Source of the DNA: Lachnospiraceae bacterium | GTDB taxonomy: Bacteria; Bacillota; Clostridia; Lachnospirales; Lachnospiraceae | Assembly (NCBI GenBank): GCA_016285575.1 | Contig: JAEEQX010000011.1 | Coordinates: 1-39,825, forward strand | Reading direction: 5' to 3' | Length of the DNA: 39,825 nucleotides | Part shown: positions 7,196 to 15,357 of the stretch, piece after piece | Layout of the letters: the number at the start of each line of letters is the position of its first letter | Numbering within the stretch: position 1 is the stretch's first letter | Translations under genes and position numbers: made by a program | The notes under the pieces: model-generated | Told to the model about the DNA's origin: nothing | Seen by the model: only the letters and a program-made list of their open reading frames with translations | The model's database searches: none

Positions 7196-10100
7196 TTAGT
7201 GAGCATATATGAAATTATTGATATTCTCAACGTATGTTGATACCTTTTTTCCGTTATACAGTCTCACATCAAACATTGTATCTCCCTTAGACATGAAGTA
7301 AATTTTCTTCTTGCTTAAAGGTACATATTTAAGATCAACGCAACTACCAACATCTTTTATATTCTTGCCATCATATATAACAATCTTATAGAATCCTTCA
7401 TCATCTTTGACCTGATATGCAAAAACAAAACCATCTCCATATACTGTCTTCTTGAGGCTGCCTTCCTGTACATTTCTTGCTACAAGTGCCTCATTCTCAT
7501 AAAGATCATGTGTTCCATCCCCAGATAATTTAGTAACGAATACATGCTTATTATCTGTATATTCAACGCTGGCTACATTAGTGCTTTCAACCTTTGTCTT
7601 ACCTTTTTTGAAAGTACCCTTGTATGTCACAGAATATAGAGATGTATTGCCACTTCCAAAAGCGGAATCTGTATAATAAATCTTGCCTGCTTTTTTATCT
7701 ACACCAAGGACAAATGCCCCCATCGAAGTATCAAGATCATATGTTTTTTTACCCGAAAGAAGTGCAAGAGAATTATCTTTTTTAAGCAGAACAAGTGCAG
7801 GTAGACTGTATTCTCTGGCCAAAATATCGACATACTCTTCCTTTATCTGATATGCAGTCTTATTGCCAGATTCATAATACCAGAGTTTATTATTTCCATC
7901 CTTAAAATATAACTTGATTTTCTTTTCTTCAGTACCTATAAAGAGTTCTCCTGCATCGGGGCTGACAAGCTTGCCTTCCTTGTTCTTTTTAGCAAAATAT
8001 AGTCCGTCGTTTTTTCTGTAAAGTATCTCAGAAAAATTAGGCGTAGTATACTCAAGGATTGTAACATCTTTTTGTATGTTCTCTGCTACCTGTCCTTTTT
8101 TCAATCCTACTACGTTAACCTCGTTAGAGTACGTTCTGTACATAACTTTGGTCTTTTTCTTATTAAGGAAATATTCACTGACGCCCTCTGCTATCAGATT
8201 GGTCTCATTCTTCTTGCCCTTGGCTAGATACAGATTACCGTCTGCAAGATATAATACCTCGCCTTTCTTAATAACATCATATGAAGCTACGCAATCTGAA
8301 AGAACTTCACTCTTCTTTCCGTTCTTCTTGCAACGGACTAGTTCATTACCCTTGCCATCAACTCGTGTTATGTAGTATATGTAGGCACCATCATAATTAA
8401 ATCCAAATTCATCTACATCTTCATCTGCCCATACAATTTTTCCAGGATCCCCATCTTTTCCAATTATGTTGTTTTCAAATGTTCCCTTAGTGCAATAACC
8501 ATTACTTGCAGAAAATACGATATGTCCCTGCGTTGCTTCCTTATACTGATTATACTTGATGATTCCTATTGTTGATGCAATTGCTATGATTGCAACGAGC
8601 ACTATGGATACAATAACGATAAGCTGAATCCTTGAATCAGATTTTTCTTTTTCGTCACTTGTTTTTGCTTTCTTTTCTTTTTTAGATTTTTTACTATCTG
8701 TTCCTTTGACTGCATTTGAAGTAACATCTGCAGAACTTGAAATGCTTGCTTCGCTCTGAGTTGTTCCTGCAAAAGAAGTTGCATCTGTTTTCACAGAACT
8801 GTCAGTTGTAACATCTGATTTTACGGTATCGGTATATGAAGAAGTTGAAGCCTGAGCACTGTTAGAAGCCGCCTGTTCTTCAGCTGTTCTTTCCTTGAAC
8901 ATATCCTTATTATCTTCACTGGTAAGAGCTTCGAGAATTTTCTTAAAGTTCATACCGTTAGAAGCCTTAAGAAGAACTGTGTCATCCTTCTTAATAAAGT
9001 CACCAAGAGCAGCAATAGCTTCGTCAACTGTTGCAAAGTATAAAACTTCTATATTCTCTTTTAATGATGCCTGCATCATAGCCTTGTCGTACATCTTCTT
9101 GGATCTTGTACCAACGCAGACAATTGTTCCTATATTCTTTTCTACAGCAAACTCGCCAACTTCTTCGTGGCTCTTGTCTTCATTCTCACCCTGCTCAAAC
9201 ATATCGCCAAGGATTGCGACCGTAGGAGTTACTGCTTCTGTTAAAAGTTCGAGCGACTGTTTCATCGACTCAGGACTTGCATTGTAGCAATCATCAATAA
9301 TGGTGATTCCATTCTTTTGCATGATGTTATTACGTCCATCGAGTGCCTTAACGCATGAGATACCGAATCCAATCTGTTCGGGTGATACATCAAGAAGACG
9401 TCCTACTGCGGATGCGCAAAGTGCGTTAATAACCATATGCTTTCCGGGAAGGGGTACGCTTGCTGTAAACATACCTTCTCCGTTATCGATAGTACATTCG
9501 CTTCCCCAGAGACCTCTGTTAAGTACCTTAATAGCATGTACATCATTGTTCTCATCAAGACCGTATGTAACAGGCTTCTTGCCGTTAACATCATTAATAT
9601 TCTTGAGTCTCTCATCATCGCCGCATACTACTACACTGCCTTCAGGATTCATATGTTCAAAGATCTCAGTCTTAGCCTTGAATACTCCATCAAGTGAACC
9701 AAGACTCTCTAAGTGGCATGCACTGATATTGGTAATAACACAGATATCGGGCTTAGCCATTGAAGAAAGTTCTCTCATCTCACCAAACTCGGAGATACCC
9801 ATTTCGAGAACTGCTACTTCATTATTTTCACTTATATTTAATATGGATAAAGGAAGACCGATAAGATTGTTTTGATTCTTATCTGTACGGAATACATTGT
9901 ATTTTTGTGAAAGAACACTTGCTATGAACTCTTTTGTTGTAGTCTTGCCAACACTTCCTGTAACACCTACAACCTTGATACCAAGCTGTTCTCTATATGA
10001 ACGAGCAATATCTTTTAATGCCTTGATAGTGTCAGGAACAACTATACATGTGCCTGTGACACCCTCGGGAACTCTCTCGCAGACAACGATTGCAGCACCA

Positions 10101-10288
10101 AGTTCAAATGCCTTGGCGATATAATCATGTCCGTCTGATTTTTCTCCCTTGTATGCAAAAAAGATAAAGCCTTTTTCAACTTTTCTGGAGTCTATTGCAG
10201 CACCTGTTATCTTAGCATCAAATCCATCACCGTTAACAATGTTACCACCACAATATGAAGCTATGTTTTCAAGAGTTAATATTTCCAT
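7196..10288 (-). CDS. murF: MurF ligase fused to a transmembrane helix and a large predicted extracellular domain
   Basis: Residues 1 to about 452 are a complete UDP-MurNAc-tripeptide--D-Ala-D-Ala ligase: P-loop GVTGSVGKTTT at 108-118, the DKNQNN motif, and the normal MurF ending near KILEAL. Typical MurF stops there. Here the frame continues through a Ser/Thr-rich linker, a Lys-rich stretch (KKSKKEKKAK), a hydrophobic helix at about 555-580, and some 450 further residues with short repeated units of the kind YLADGNLYLAKG, resembling the beta-propeller-like DUF5050 class. Positive charge before the helix places MurF inside and the C-terminal part outside the cell. The ATG at 10288 is preferred over the ATG at 10300 because GGAGAAAG lies six bases before it; 1030 residues result. 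It follows ddl, whose product supplies the D-Ala-D-Ala substrate. Confidence 0.93.
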   Translation of the reverse strand: MEILTLENIASYCGGNIVNGDGFDAKITGAAIDSRKVEKGFIFFAYKGEKSDGHDYIAKAFELGAAIVVCERVPEGVTGTCIVVPDTIKALKDIARSYREQLGIKVVGVTGSVGKTTTKEFIASVLSQKYNVFRTDKNQNNLIGLPLSILNISENNEVAVLEMGISEFGEMRELSSMAKPDICVITNISACHLESLGSLDGVFKAKTEIFEHMNPEGSVVVCGDDERLKNINDVNGKKPVTYGLDENNDVHAIKVLNRGLWGSECTIDNGEGMFTASVPLPGKHMVINALCASAVGRLLDVSPEQIGFGISCVKALDGRNNIMQKNGITIIDDCYNASPESMKQSLELLTEAVTPTVAILGDMFEQGENEDKSHEEVGEFAVEKNIGTIVCVGTRSKKMYDKAMMQASLKENIEVLYFATVDEAIAALGDFIKKDDTVLLKASNGMNFKKILEALTSEDNKDMFKERTAEEQAASNSAQASTSSYTDTVKSDVTTDSSVKTDATSFAGTTQSEASISSSADVTSNAVKGTDSKKSKKEKKAKTSDEKEKSDSRIQLIVIVSIVLVAIIAIASTIGIIKYNQYKEATQGHIVFSASNGYCTKGTFENNIIGKDGDPGKIVWADEDVDEFGFNYDGAYIYYITRVDGKGNELVRCKKNGKKSEVLSDCVASYDVIKKGEVLYLADGNLYLAKGKKNETNLIAEGVSEYFLNKKKTKVMYRTYSNEVNVVGLKKGQVAENIQKDVTILEYTTPNFSEILYRKNDGLYFAKKNKEGKLVSPDAGELFIGTEEKKIKLYFKDGNNKLWYYESGNKTAYQIKEEYVDILAREYSLPALVLLKKDNSLALLSGKKTYDLDTSMGAFVLGVDKKAGKIYYTDSAFGSGNTSLYSVTYKGTFKKGKTKVESTNVASVEYTDNKHVFVTKLSGDGTHDLYENEALVARNVQEGSLKKTVYGDGFVFAYQVKDDEGFYKIVIYDGKNIKDVGSCVDLKYVPLSKKKIYFMSKGDTMFDVRLYNGKKVSTYVENINNFIYAH

Positions 10289-10405
10289 GTCTTTCTCCAT
10301 GCTTGATATGCATTACAATTTCTTTTCTACAATTATTTACTCAACCTATTTACTATATACAAAACTTCTTATATACAGTTTCTAATGAGAACTTACTCTA
10401 ATTTA

Positions 10406-11446
10406 TTATGCATACTTTTTAAGTGAAATCTGAATTATCTGCTCGCAAAGTGTTGCGAAGTCAGTTCCCAATACTGCTGCTTCCTGAGGAATAAGTGAAG
10501 TCGGTGTCATACCGGGAATTGTATTAGCCTCAAGGCAGAAGTCTTCGTTCTTATCATTAAGAAGGAAATCTATTCTCGCATACACTTTAAGATGAAGTGC
10601 AGCGAATGCTTCCTCTGCATGCTTTTGAATCTGCTTGGTAATCTCATCGGATACTTTTGCAGGACAGGTCTCGATAGTGCTACCGGCCTGATACTTATTT
10701 TTATAATCATAGAATCCGCTAACGGGTTCAATCTCAACTATGGGAAGTGCTTTGCCATCTACAACCCCGCAGGTAAATTCTCTACCCTTAACATACTGCT
10801 CAATAAGAACATGATTGTCGAGTTTGAAACATTCATCTATTGCATTAAGCGCTTCTGCTTCATTATCTACAATGAATACACCTACACTTGATCCGCCATT
10901 GGGTGCCTTAACTACAAGAGGATATCCTATAACATCAAGTGCAGCTTTTGCTTCTTCTTTCTTATTAATATTTCTTGCAAGAGGAGTACGAATATTCTTT
11001 TGTAATAAGAAATCCTTGGTCATTGACTTATCCATGCACACAGCTGAGCTTAGATAATCCGTGCCTGTGTACTTTACTTCCATCAAATCAAGTGCAGCCT
11101 GGATACGACCGTCCTCGCCATTAGCGCCATGAAGGGCAAGGAATACAACATCTGCCTTGGTACAAGCCTCTCTGACGTTAACGCCAAAGAAATCTTTTTC
11201 GTCACCCTTTAATCTCTTGATATCTTCCTTGGTAGGATTCTTAACACCAACATTTGCAATGCCTGCTGCCCAGTCCCTTGTATCCTCAAAAAGGTTATCA
11301 AGATCCAAATCCTTGCATCCTAAATATACATCAAGAAGCACTACCTTGTGGCCCTTGGACTTGAGTGCTTCGTATACACATTTACCTGATACGAGAGATA
11401 CTTCTCTCTCTGTAGAATTACCACCTGCTAATACAACTATATTCAC
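10406..11446 (-). CDS. ddl: D-alanine--D-alanine ligase
   Basis: ATP-grasp enzyme of 346 residues that joins two D-alanines for peptidoglycan precursors. Visible family features are the N-terminal VLAGGNSTEREVSL, the ATP loop APNGGSSVGVF, and the metal-binding EANTIPGMTPTSL near the C-terminus. The start is a GTG with AGAGGTGA six bases upstream. murF, which adds the dipeptide made here, follows after about 117 bases without a terminator, so they probably share a transcript from the promoter at 11558-11563. Length is normal for the family. Glycopeptide-resistance D-Ala-D-Lac ligases are related, but nothing here suggests that variant. Confidence 0.95.
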   Translation of the reverse strand: MNIVVLAGGNSTEREVSLVSGKCVYEALKSKGHKVVLLDVYLGCKDLDLDNLFEDTRDWAAGIANVGVKNPTKEDIKRLKGDEKDFFGVNVREACTKADVVFLALHGANGEDGRIQAALDLMEVKYTGTDYLSSAVCMDKSMTKDFLLQKNIRTPLARNINKKEEAKAALDVIGYPLVVKAPNGGSSVGVFIVDNEAEALNAIDECFKLDNHVLIEQYVKGREFTCGVVDGKALPIVEIEPVSGFYDYKNKYQAGSTIETCPAKVSDEITKQIQKHAEEAFAALHLKVYARIDFLLNDKNEDFCLEANTIPGMTPTSLIPQEAAVLGTDFATLCEQIIQISLKKYA

Positions 11447-11519
11447 AGTCTGTCACCTCTTTTTCATTACATCTTAAATATTTGATTAAGACATAACTAA
11501 TCTTATTACTTCTATATTA

Positions 11520-11549
11520 TTGTTGTAAGATATTCCAAATATCCAACAA
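11520..11549 (-). promoter_or_regulatory. 5'-leader stem-loop of the ddl transcript
   Basis: TTGTTG (11520-11525) pairs with CAACAA (11544-11549) and GATATT (11529-11534) pairs with AATATC (11538-11543), giving a 12-base-pair stem with a three-base bulge and a three-base loop. It begins at about the predicted transcription start, so the ddl mRNA would open with a hairpin. Confidence 0.5.
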
Positions 11550-11557
11550 TCTTAACC

Positions 11558-11563
11558 ATTATA
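11558..11563 (-). promoter_or_regulatory. -10 element of the ddl promoter
   Basis: A consensus TATAAT on the minus strand lies about 112 bases upstream of the ddl GTG. The -35 position (TTTATA, 17 bases further) is weak. Predicted start of transcription is near 11551. Confidence 0.5.
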
Positions 11564-12080
11564 CTACTTTTGGGGGAAACTATAAACAAAAAGACATACG
11601 AAAAAGGAAGTCGCCCGGGAACTATGTTCCTAAACAACTTCCTATCCGATATTAATTAAATTCATTTTGACACCTCATCGATAATCGACTTATGTCTTAC
11701 AGCTTTGAGAAGATAATCGATTGATTCCTGTCCTCTCCTTCTTTGATAATCTACTTGGCTTAGAATTCCTGCCTCAGTCTCCGATCAATCCGTCCATTTA
11801 ACCTTCAACTTTCTTGTCACAGAATTTAACAAAAACCGTCACATTTTTATTATTATTTTTAAGAAAACAAGAAAATTAAATTTTAAACTTTCGGATCAAA
11901 ATTCAACTTTGAACAGCAATCCTAAATCTTTCGATTCAAAGGTAAACTGTTTGTTCCTTTTGATTGATTACACTATACCACTTTGAAAAAATAAAAAAAG
12001 GGGTTTTTCATCAACTAACAATATTATGACACGAATAAAAAAACATATTTATTGACGCGTATTTTTATGCACGAAATGCC
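11564..12080 (-). ncRNA. Gene-free interval with promoter-like and terminator-like signals: candidate small RNA
   Basis: No recognisable protein gene lies between the ddl promoter and the end of the EAL gene. On the minus strand an extended -10, TGGTATAGT (11972-11980), could start a transcript near 11965 that ends at the hairpin at 11601-11642, about 370 bases. Within it, CTTTGAA and TTCAAAG form a 7-base inverted repeat near 11905-11942, and two related stretches containing CTTTCG follow each other. A frame of 40 codons ending at the TGA at 11662-11664 reads as plausible protein (ending IDEVSK) but has no start codon with a ribosome site, so it may be a gene remnant. It does not match 6S, tmRNA, SRP or RNase P features that I know. 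Confidence 0.3.
11601..11642 (-). terminator. Hairpin with T-tract, probable rho-independent terminator
   Basis: On the minus strand GGAAGT and ACTTCC close an outer stem, GGAAC-ATA-GTTCC forms an inner hairpin, and TTTTT follows directly. It lies between the EAL gene (stop at 12081) and the ddl promoter, so it ends a transcript coming from the right. Confidence 0.6.
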
Positions 12081-13874
12081 CTATAAATAGCACGTTTCGT
12101 ATTCTGAGATCGGTATCGGTTTACTATAGTAATAACCCTGTATTATGTCGCATCCAAGTTCTCTTAACTTGTCGACCTGAGTCTTTTTTTCTGCTCCTTC
12201 TGCAAGGCAGATGAACTTAAGTTCCTTGGCCAAAGATACGATGTGTCTAACTACTGCGATATCCTGTTCTTTATCAGCTTCACCACCAACTTTATCAACA
12301 AAACTCTTATCAAGTTTTAATGTATCAATAGGCATCTCTGTTAGTAATGAGAATGATGAATAGCCTGTTCCAAAGTCATCCATTGAAATCAAGAATCCGT
12401 TGGCTCTTAATTCATTAAGTACCTGTATCATATGCTCAGTATCATCATACGTTGCACTCTCAGTTAATTCAAAATCAATCAAGTTATGTTCGATTCCATA
12501 CGAATCAATAATACCGATTAAATGCTCGATAATATTTTCATCATAAAGACGATTTCTTGAAAGGTTAACGGATATAGGATATAAAACTTTTCCTTCTTTT
12601 TTCCATCTTGCAAAAGCTTCACAAACTTTATTCAAAACGATGTCATCAATCTTACCGATTGTTCCGTCTTTTTCGAAGAAAGGAATGAATCTTGAAGGAG
12701 GTAGGAAATCACTCTTTTTGTAATTCCATCGAATGAGTGCTTCGGCTCCCTTAATCTTTTCCTTATGTATATCAAACTTCGGTTGAAGGTATACCAAAAA
12801 CTCATCATTCTTGATAGCAGTATCCGCATAAGCCTTGATGAAATTGCCCCACAAAATATCATCATGCATCTTTTCTGTATAGAAGATGATATCTGTCTTG
12901 TTGTGATTAACTCCCAGCGCCTGTGCCATCTTTCCTGCATCTGCAACACGGTTGCCGGATATAAGTGCACGCTTCATAGGAACGACGCCACAACGATAAT
13001 AAATCTTATATTGAGGATCTTCATCAAGAGTCGATAACTTATCAAAAAACTCTGTTAATCGTCTAAGAGTTTCTTCTTCTGTCATGTCCTTAATCATCAT
13101 TGCAAAATTGTCGTTATGACATCTTGCTGATGCATAAACCATATCTGACTCGTTCATTGCTTTTACTATATCGCAAAGAACCTTGTTGGCTGCGATATGT
13201 CCATAGACTTCATTGATGACTCTGAATTCCTTAACATCAAAATGAACAAAAGCAAAATCCTGTATGCCGTGATCCATAGGCATCTCAAGAAAAGCAACCA
13301 AATGATTCCAATTATAATGATTGGTAATGGGATCATAGAATGCCTTCTCGTACAGAGTCTTAGAATCAAATGATTGTACGTCATCATTAATGATAGGCAT
13401 AGCATTATCATGTATTAATTCGCATTCGTATAGAATCCTGGTCTTTTTAAGGCTGGGGAATATACCTATAATTTCAGGATACTTCTTGATGGATAAATCG
13501 CTGTATATTCTATGCGCATCATCATCTTCTGCTATCTCTTCGAATATTTCTTTTACATAAGATAAGGAAATAGGAACATCATTCTCAATCTCAATCGAGT
13601 AAAAGAAAACTCCATCCAACTCTATGGATTGTAAGTTGGTCGGATAATTAATTCGAGAATCATTGTTTCTATACTCGATTCCGATAACCTCTTTTCCAAG
13701 AGATTCTATATAGAATAATCCCGGAGAATCATATGTTCCGAAAGCGTTGGCAAGGCATAAAATATCAGGGCGAATTTCACCCTTGTAAAATGCCTGAATG
13801 TCCTCATCGGAAGCATCCATGTAATACAATATTCTGTTGGGTTTATACAACTGATTTAACTTATTTTTTAACAT
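12081..13874 (-). CDS. EAL-domain c-di-GMP phosphodiesterase with a degenerate GGDEF domain
   Basis: This 597-residue soluble protein has an unassigned N-terminal region of about 175 residues, a GGDEF-like domain in which the signature is HNDNF (about residue 251), so it should not make c-di-GMP, and a C-terminal EAL domain from about residue 340. The EAL domain keeps EALIRW (near 375), FELTESA, MDDFGTGYSS, LKLDKSFV and the EGAE/QGYYYSKP region, so hydrolysis of c-di-GMP to pGpG is expected. Degenerate GGDEF domains often bind GTP and tune the EAL domain. No membrane segment is present. The start codon has no ribosome site: a TATAAT at 13886-13891 lies only 11 bases upstream, suggesting a near-leaderless mRNA. 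Confidence 0.9.
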   Translation of the reverse strand: MLKNKLNQLYKPNRILYYMDASDEDIQAFYKGEIRPDILCLANAFGTYDSPGLFYIESLGKEVIGIEYRNNDSRINYPTNLQSIELDGVFFYSIEIENDVPISLSYVKEIFEEIAEDDDAHRIYSDLSIKKYPEIIGIFPSLKKTRILYECELIHDNAMPIINDDVQSFDSKTLYEKAFYDPITNHYNWNHLVAFLEMPMDHGIQDFAFVHFDVKEFRVINEVYGHIAANKVLCDIVKAMNESDMVYASARCHNDNFAMMIKDMTEEETLRRLTEFFDKLSTLDEDPQYKIYYRCGVVPMKRALISGNRVADAGKMAQALGVNHNKTDIIFYTEKMHDDILWGNFIKAYADTAIKNDEFLVYLQPKFDIHKEKIKGAEALIRWNYKKSDFLPPSRFIPFFEKDGTIGKIDDIVLNKVCEAFARWKKEGKVLYPISVNLSRNRLYDENIIEHLIGIIDSYGIEHNLIDFELTESATYDDTEHMIQVLNELRANGFLISMDDFGTGYSSFSLLTEMPIDTLKLDKSFVDKVGGEADKEQDIAVVRHIVSLAKELKFICLAEGAEKKTQVDKLRELGCDIIQGYYYSKPIPISEYETCYL

Positions 13875-13885
13875 AGTTTAATTGT

Positions 13886-13891
13886 ATTATA
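13886..13891 (-). promoter_or_regulatory. -10 element of the EAL gene promoter
   Basis: Consensus TATAAT on the minus strand ends 11 bases before the ATG at 13874. The -35 region (TTTTGT at 17 bases) is weak. The predicted start of transcription leaves about five bases of leader. Confidence 0.5.
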
Positions 13892-13910
13892 TTTTGTTAT
13901 AAAAGGAAAC

Positions 13911-13940
13911 AAAAAAGGAGATGCAATGCATCTCCTTTTT
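13911..13940 (-). terminator. Rho-independent terminator of the ABC ATPase gene
   Basis: GGAGATGCA and TGCATCTCC form a perfect palindromic stem flanked by A-runs and T-runs on both sides. It sits 17 bases after the stop codon of the sugar ABC ATPase gene and just before the EAL promoter, so it insulates the two. Its symmetry would let it work in both directions. Confidence 0.85.
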
Positions 13941-13956
13941 ATCGTTAAACTATAGA

Positions 13957-15069
13957 CTAGTTTGTAATAACAAGTTCTGTTTCCTTGTCGAATACGTGGA
14001 TCTTCTCAACATCAAGAGCAAACTTGATTGTATCGCCAGGTCTAGCTGTAGTTCTGGGATCTACTCTTGCTGTCATAGGGAACATCTCAAGATCGAAGTA
14101 TAAGAATACTTCTGCACCAAGTAATTCGTAAACCTTAATCTGTGATTCGAATACACTCATAGGAGATGTCTCAACGTACATTTCTGAATCATAAACGTCC
14201 TCAGGACGGATACCGAATGTAACGCTTCTTCCATCATAGCCACCCTCGATAAGCTTCTTTGACTTAGCGGGAGGAAGAGGAATTGAATGACCAGCTACGT
14301 TAAGGTAAGCTGTCTCGCCCTGTACTTCTACGATAGCATCAAGGAAGTTCATCTGAGGTGATCCCATGAATCCTGCTACGAAGAGGTTCTGAGGCTTGTC
14401 GTAAAGGTTCTGAGGTGTATCAACCTGCTGGATAACACCGTCCTTCATAACGACGATTCTTGTACCAAGTGTCATAGCTTCTGTCTGGTCATGTGTAACG
14501 TAGATGATAGTTGTGCCAAGTCTCTGATGAAGCTTAGCGATCTCGATTCTCATCTGTACACGAAGTTTAGCATCAAGGTTGGAAAGAGGCTCGTCCATAA
14601 GGAAAACCTTAGGGTTACGAACGATAGCACGTCCCATTGCAACACGCTGTCTCTGTCCACCGGAAAGAGCCTTGGGCTTACGATCAAGGAGGGGAGTAAG
14701 ATCGAGAATCTTAGCTGCTTCCTTAACCATCTTATCGATTTCGTCCTTGGGAACATGTCTTAACTTAAGACCGAAAGCCATGTTCTCCTGAACTGTCATA
14801 TGAGGATACAGAGCGTAGTTCTGGAATACCATCGCGATATCTCTGTCCTTAGGTTCAACATCATTAACAAGTCTGTCACCGATTCTCAACTCACCTGAGC
14901 TGATATCTTCAAGACCTGCGATCATACGAAGTGTTGTAGACTTACCACAACCTGAAGGTCCAACGAAAATAATGAATTCCTGGTCTGCGATTTCAAGGTT
15001 GAAATCCTTTACAGCTTCAAATCCGTTAGGGTAAACTTTGCAGATATTCTTTAAGGATAATCCTGCCAT
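13957..15069 (-). CDS. ugpC: Sugar ABC transporter ATPase, UgpC/MsmX/MalK type
   Basis: A 370-residue ATPase with Walker A GPSGCGKSTT (37-46), Q-loop VFQNYALYPHMTV, signature LSGGQRQRVAMGRA, Walker B VFLMDEPLSNLDA and the H-loop VTHDQTEAM, followed by a C-terminal TOBE/MalK regulatory domain. This size and domain set is typical of carbohydrate importer class I ATPases. There is no permease or binding protein nearby; in Firmicutes such orphan MsmX-type ATPases energise several sugar transporters encoded elsewhere. Start supported by AGGAGG eight bases upstream. It has its own terminator and a 286-base upstream region, so it is a single-gene unit. The specificity cannot be read from the sequence. 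Confidence 0.94.
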   Translation of the reverse strand: MAGLSLKNICKVYPNGFEAVKDFNLEIADQEFIIFVGPSGCGKSTTLRMIAGLEDISSGELRIGDRLVNDVEPKDRDIAMVFQNYALYPHMTVQENMAFGLKLRHVPKDEIDKMVKEAAKILDLTPLLDRKPKALSGGQRQRVAMGRAIVRNPKVFLMDEPLSNLDAKLRVQMRIEIAKLHQRLGTTIIYVTHDQTEAMTLGTRIVVMKDGVIQQVDTPQNLYDKPQNLFVAGFMGSPQMNFLDAIVEVQGETAYLNVAGHSIPLPPAKSKKLIEGGYDGRSVTFGIRPEDVYDSEMYVETSPMSVFESQIKVYELLGAEVFLYFDLEMFPMTARVDPRTTARPGDTIKFALDVEKIHVFDKETELVITN

Positions 15070-15112
15070 TAAAATTTCCTCCTACATTATAATCTTATAA
15101 TATTCTTGGTTA

Positions 15113-15125
15113 AACAACCGTTGTT
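15113..15125. promoter_or_regulatory. Small palindrome in the leader of the sugar ABC ATPase gene
   Basis: AACAACCGTTGTT has 5-base arms around CCG, 44 bases upstream of the ATG. It looks like a LacI-family half-site pair but does not match the CcpA cre consensus well. The rest of the 286-base gap (15070-15355) holds no gene; a convincing promoter was not found. Confidence 0.25.
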
Positions 15126-15330
15126 ACTATTCTAAAGGTTAAGGGGGTAAAATACCATACCACATTTATACAAACATTTCTGTAATCCTTGTAACTATTT
15201 ACACCTATATCGGTGTGGTGGGTGGCAAATTGTATGTATTTATCTCTTTCGTTTGTGCAGTCTTGTCATTATGCCGTAGAAACGCCTAAAATACACACTT
15301 TCGTCACATTTTTAACATACTTAAACATCA

Positions 15331-15357
15331 AAAAACAGCCCCTCACGGGACTGTTTT
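15331..15357 (-). terminator. Rho-independent terminator of the HD-GYP gene
   Basis: On the minus strand AACAGTCCC and GGGGCTGTT pair around GTGA and are followed by TTTT. The structure begins inside the stop codon of the HD-GYP gene, ending the DUF1002-GNAT-HD-GYP unit. Confidence 0.8.

Noticed and set aside
11662..11784. Possible 40-codon protein gene on the minus strand
   Set aside because: It has no start codon with a ribosome site, so it is reported only as a possible remnant within the candidate RNA interval.
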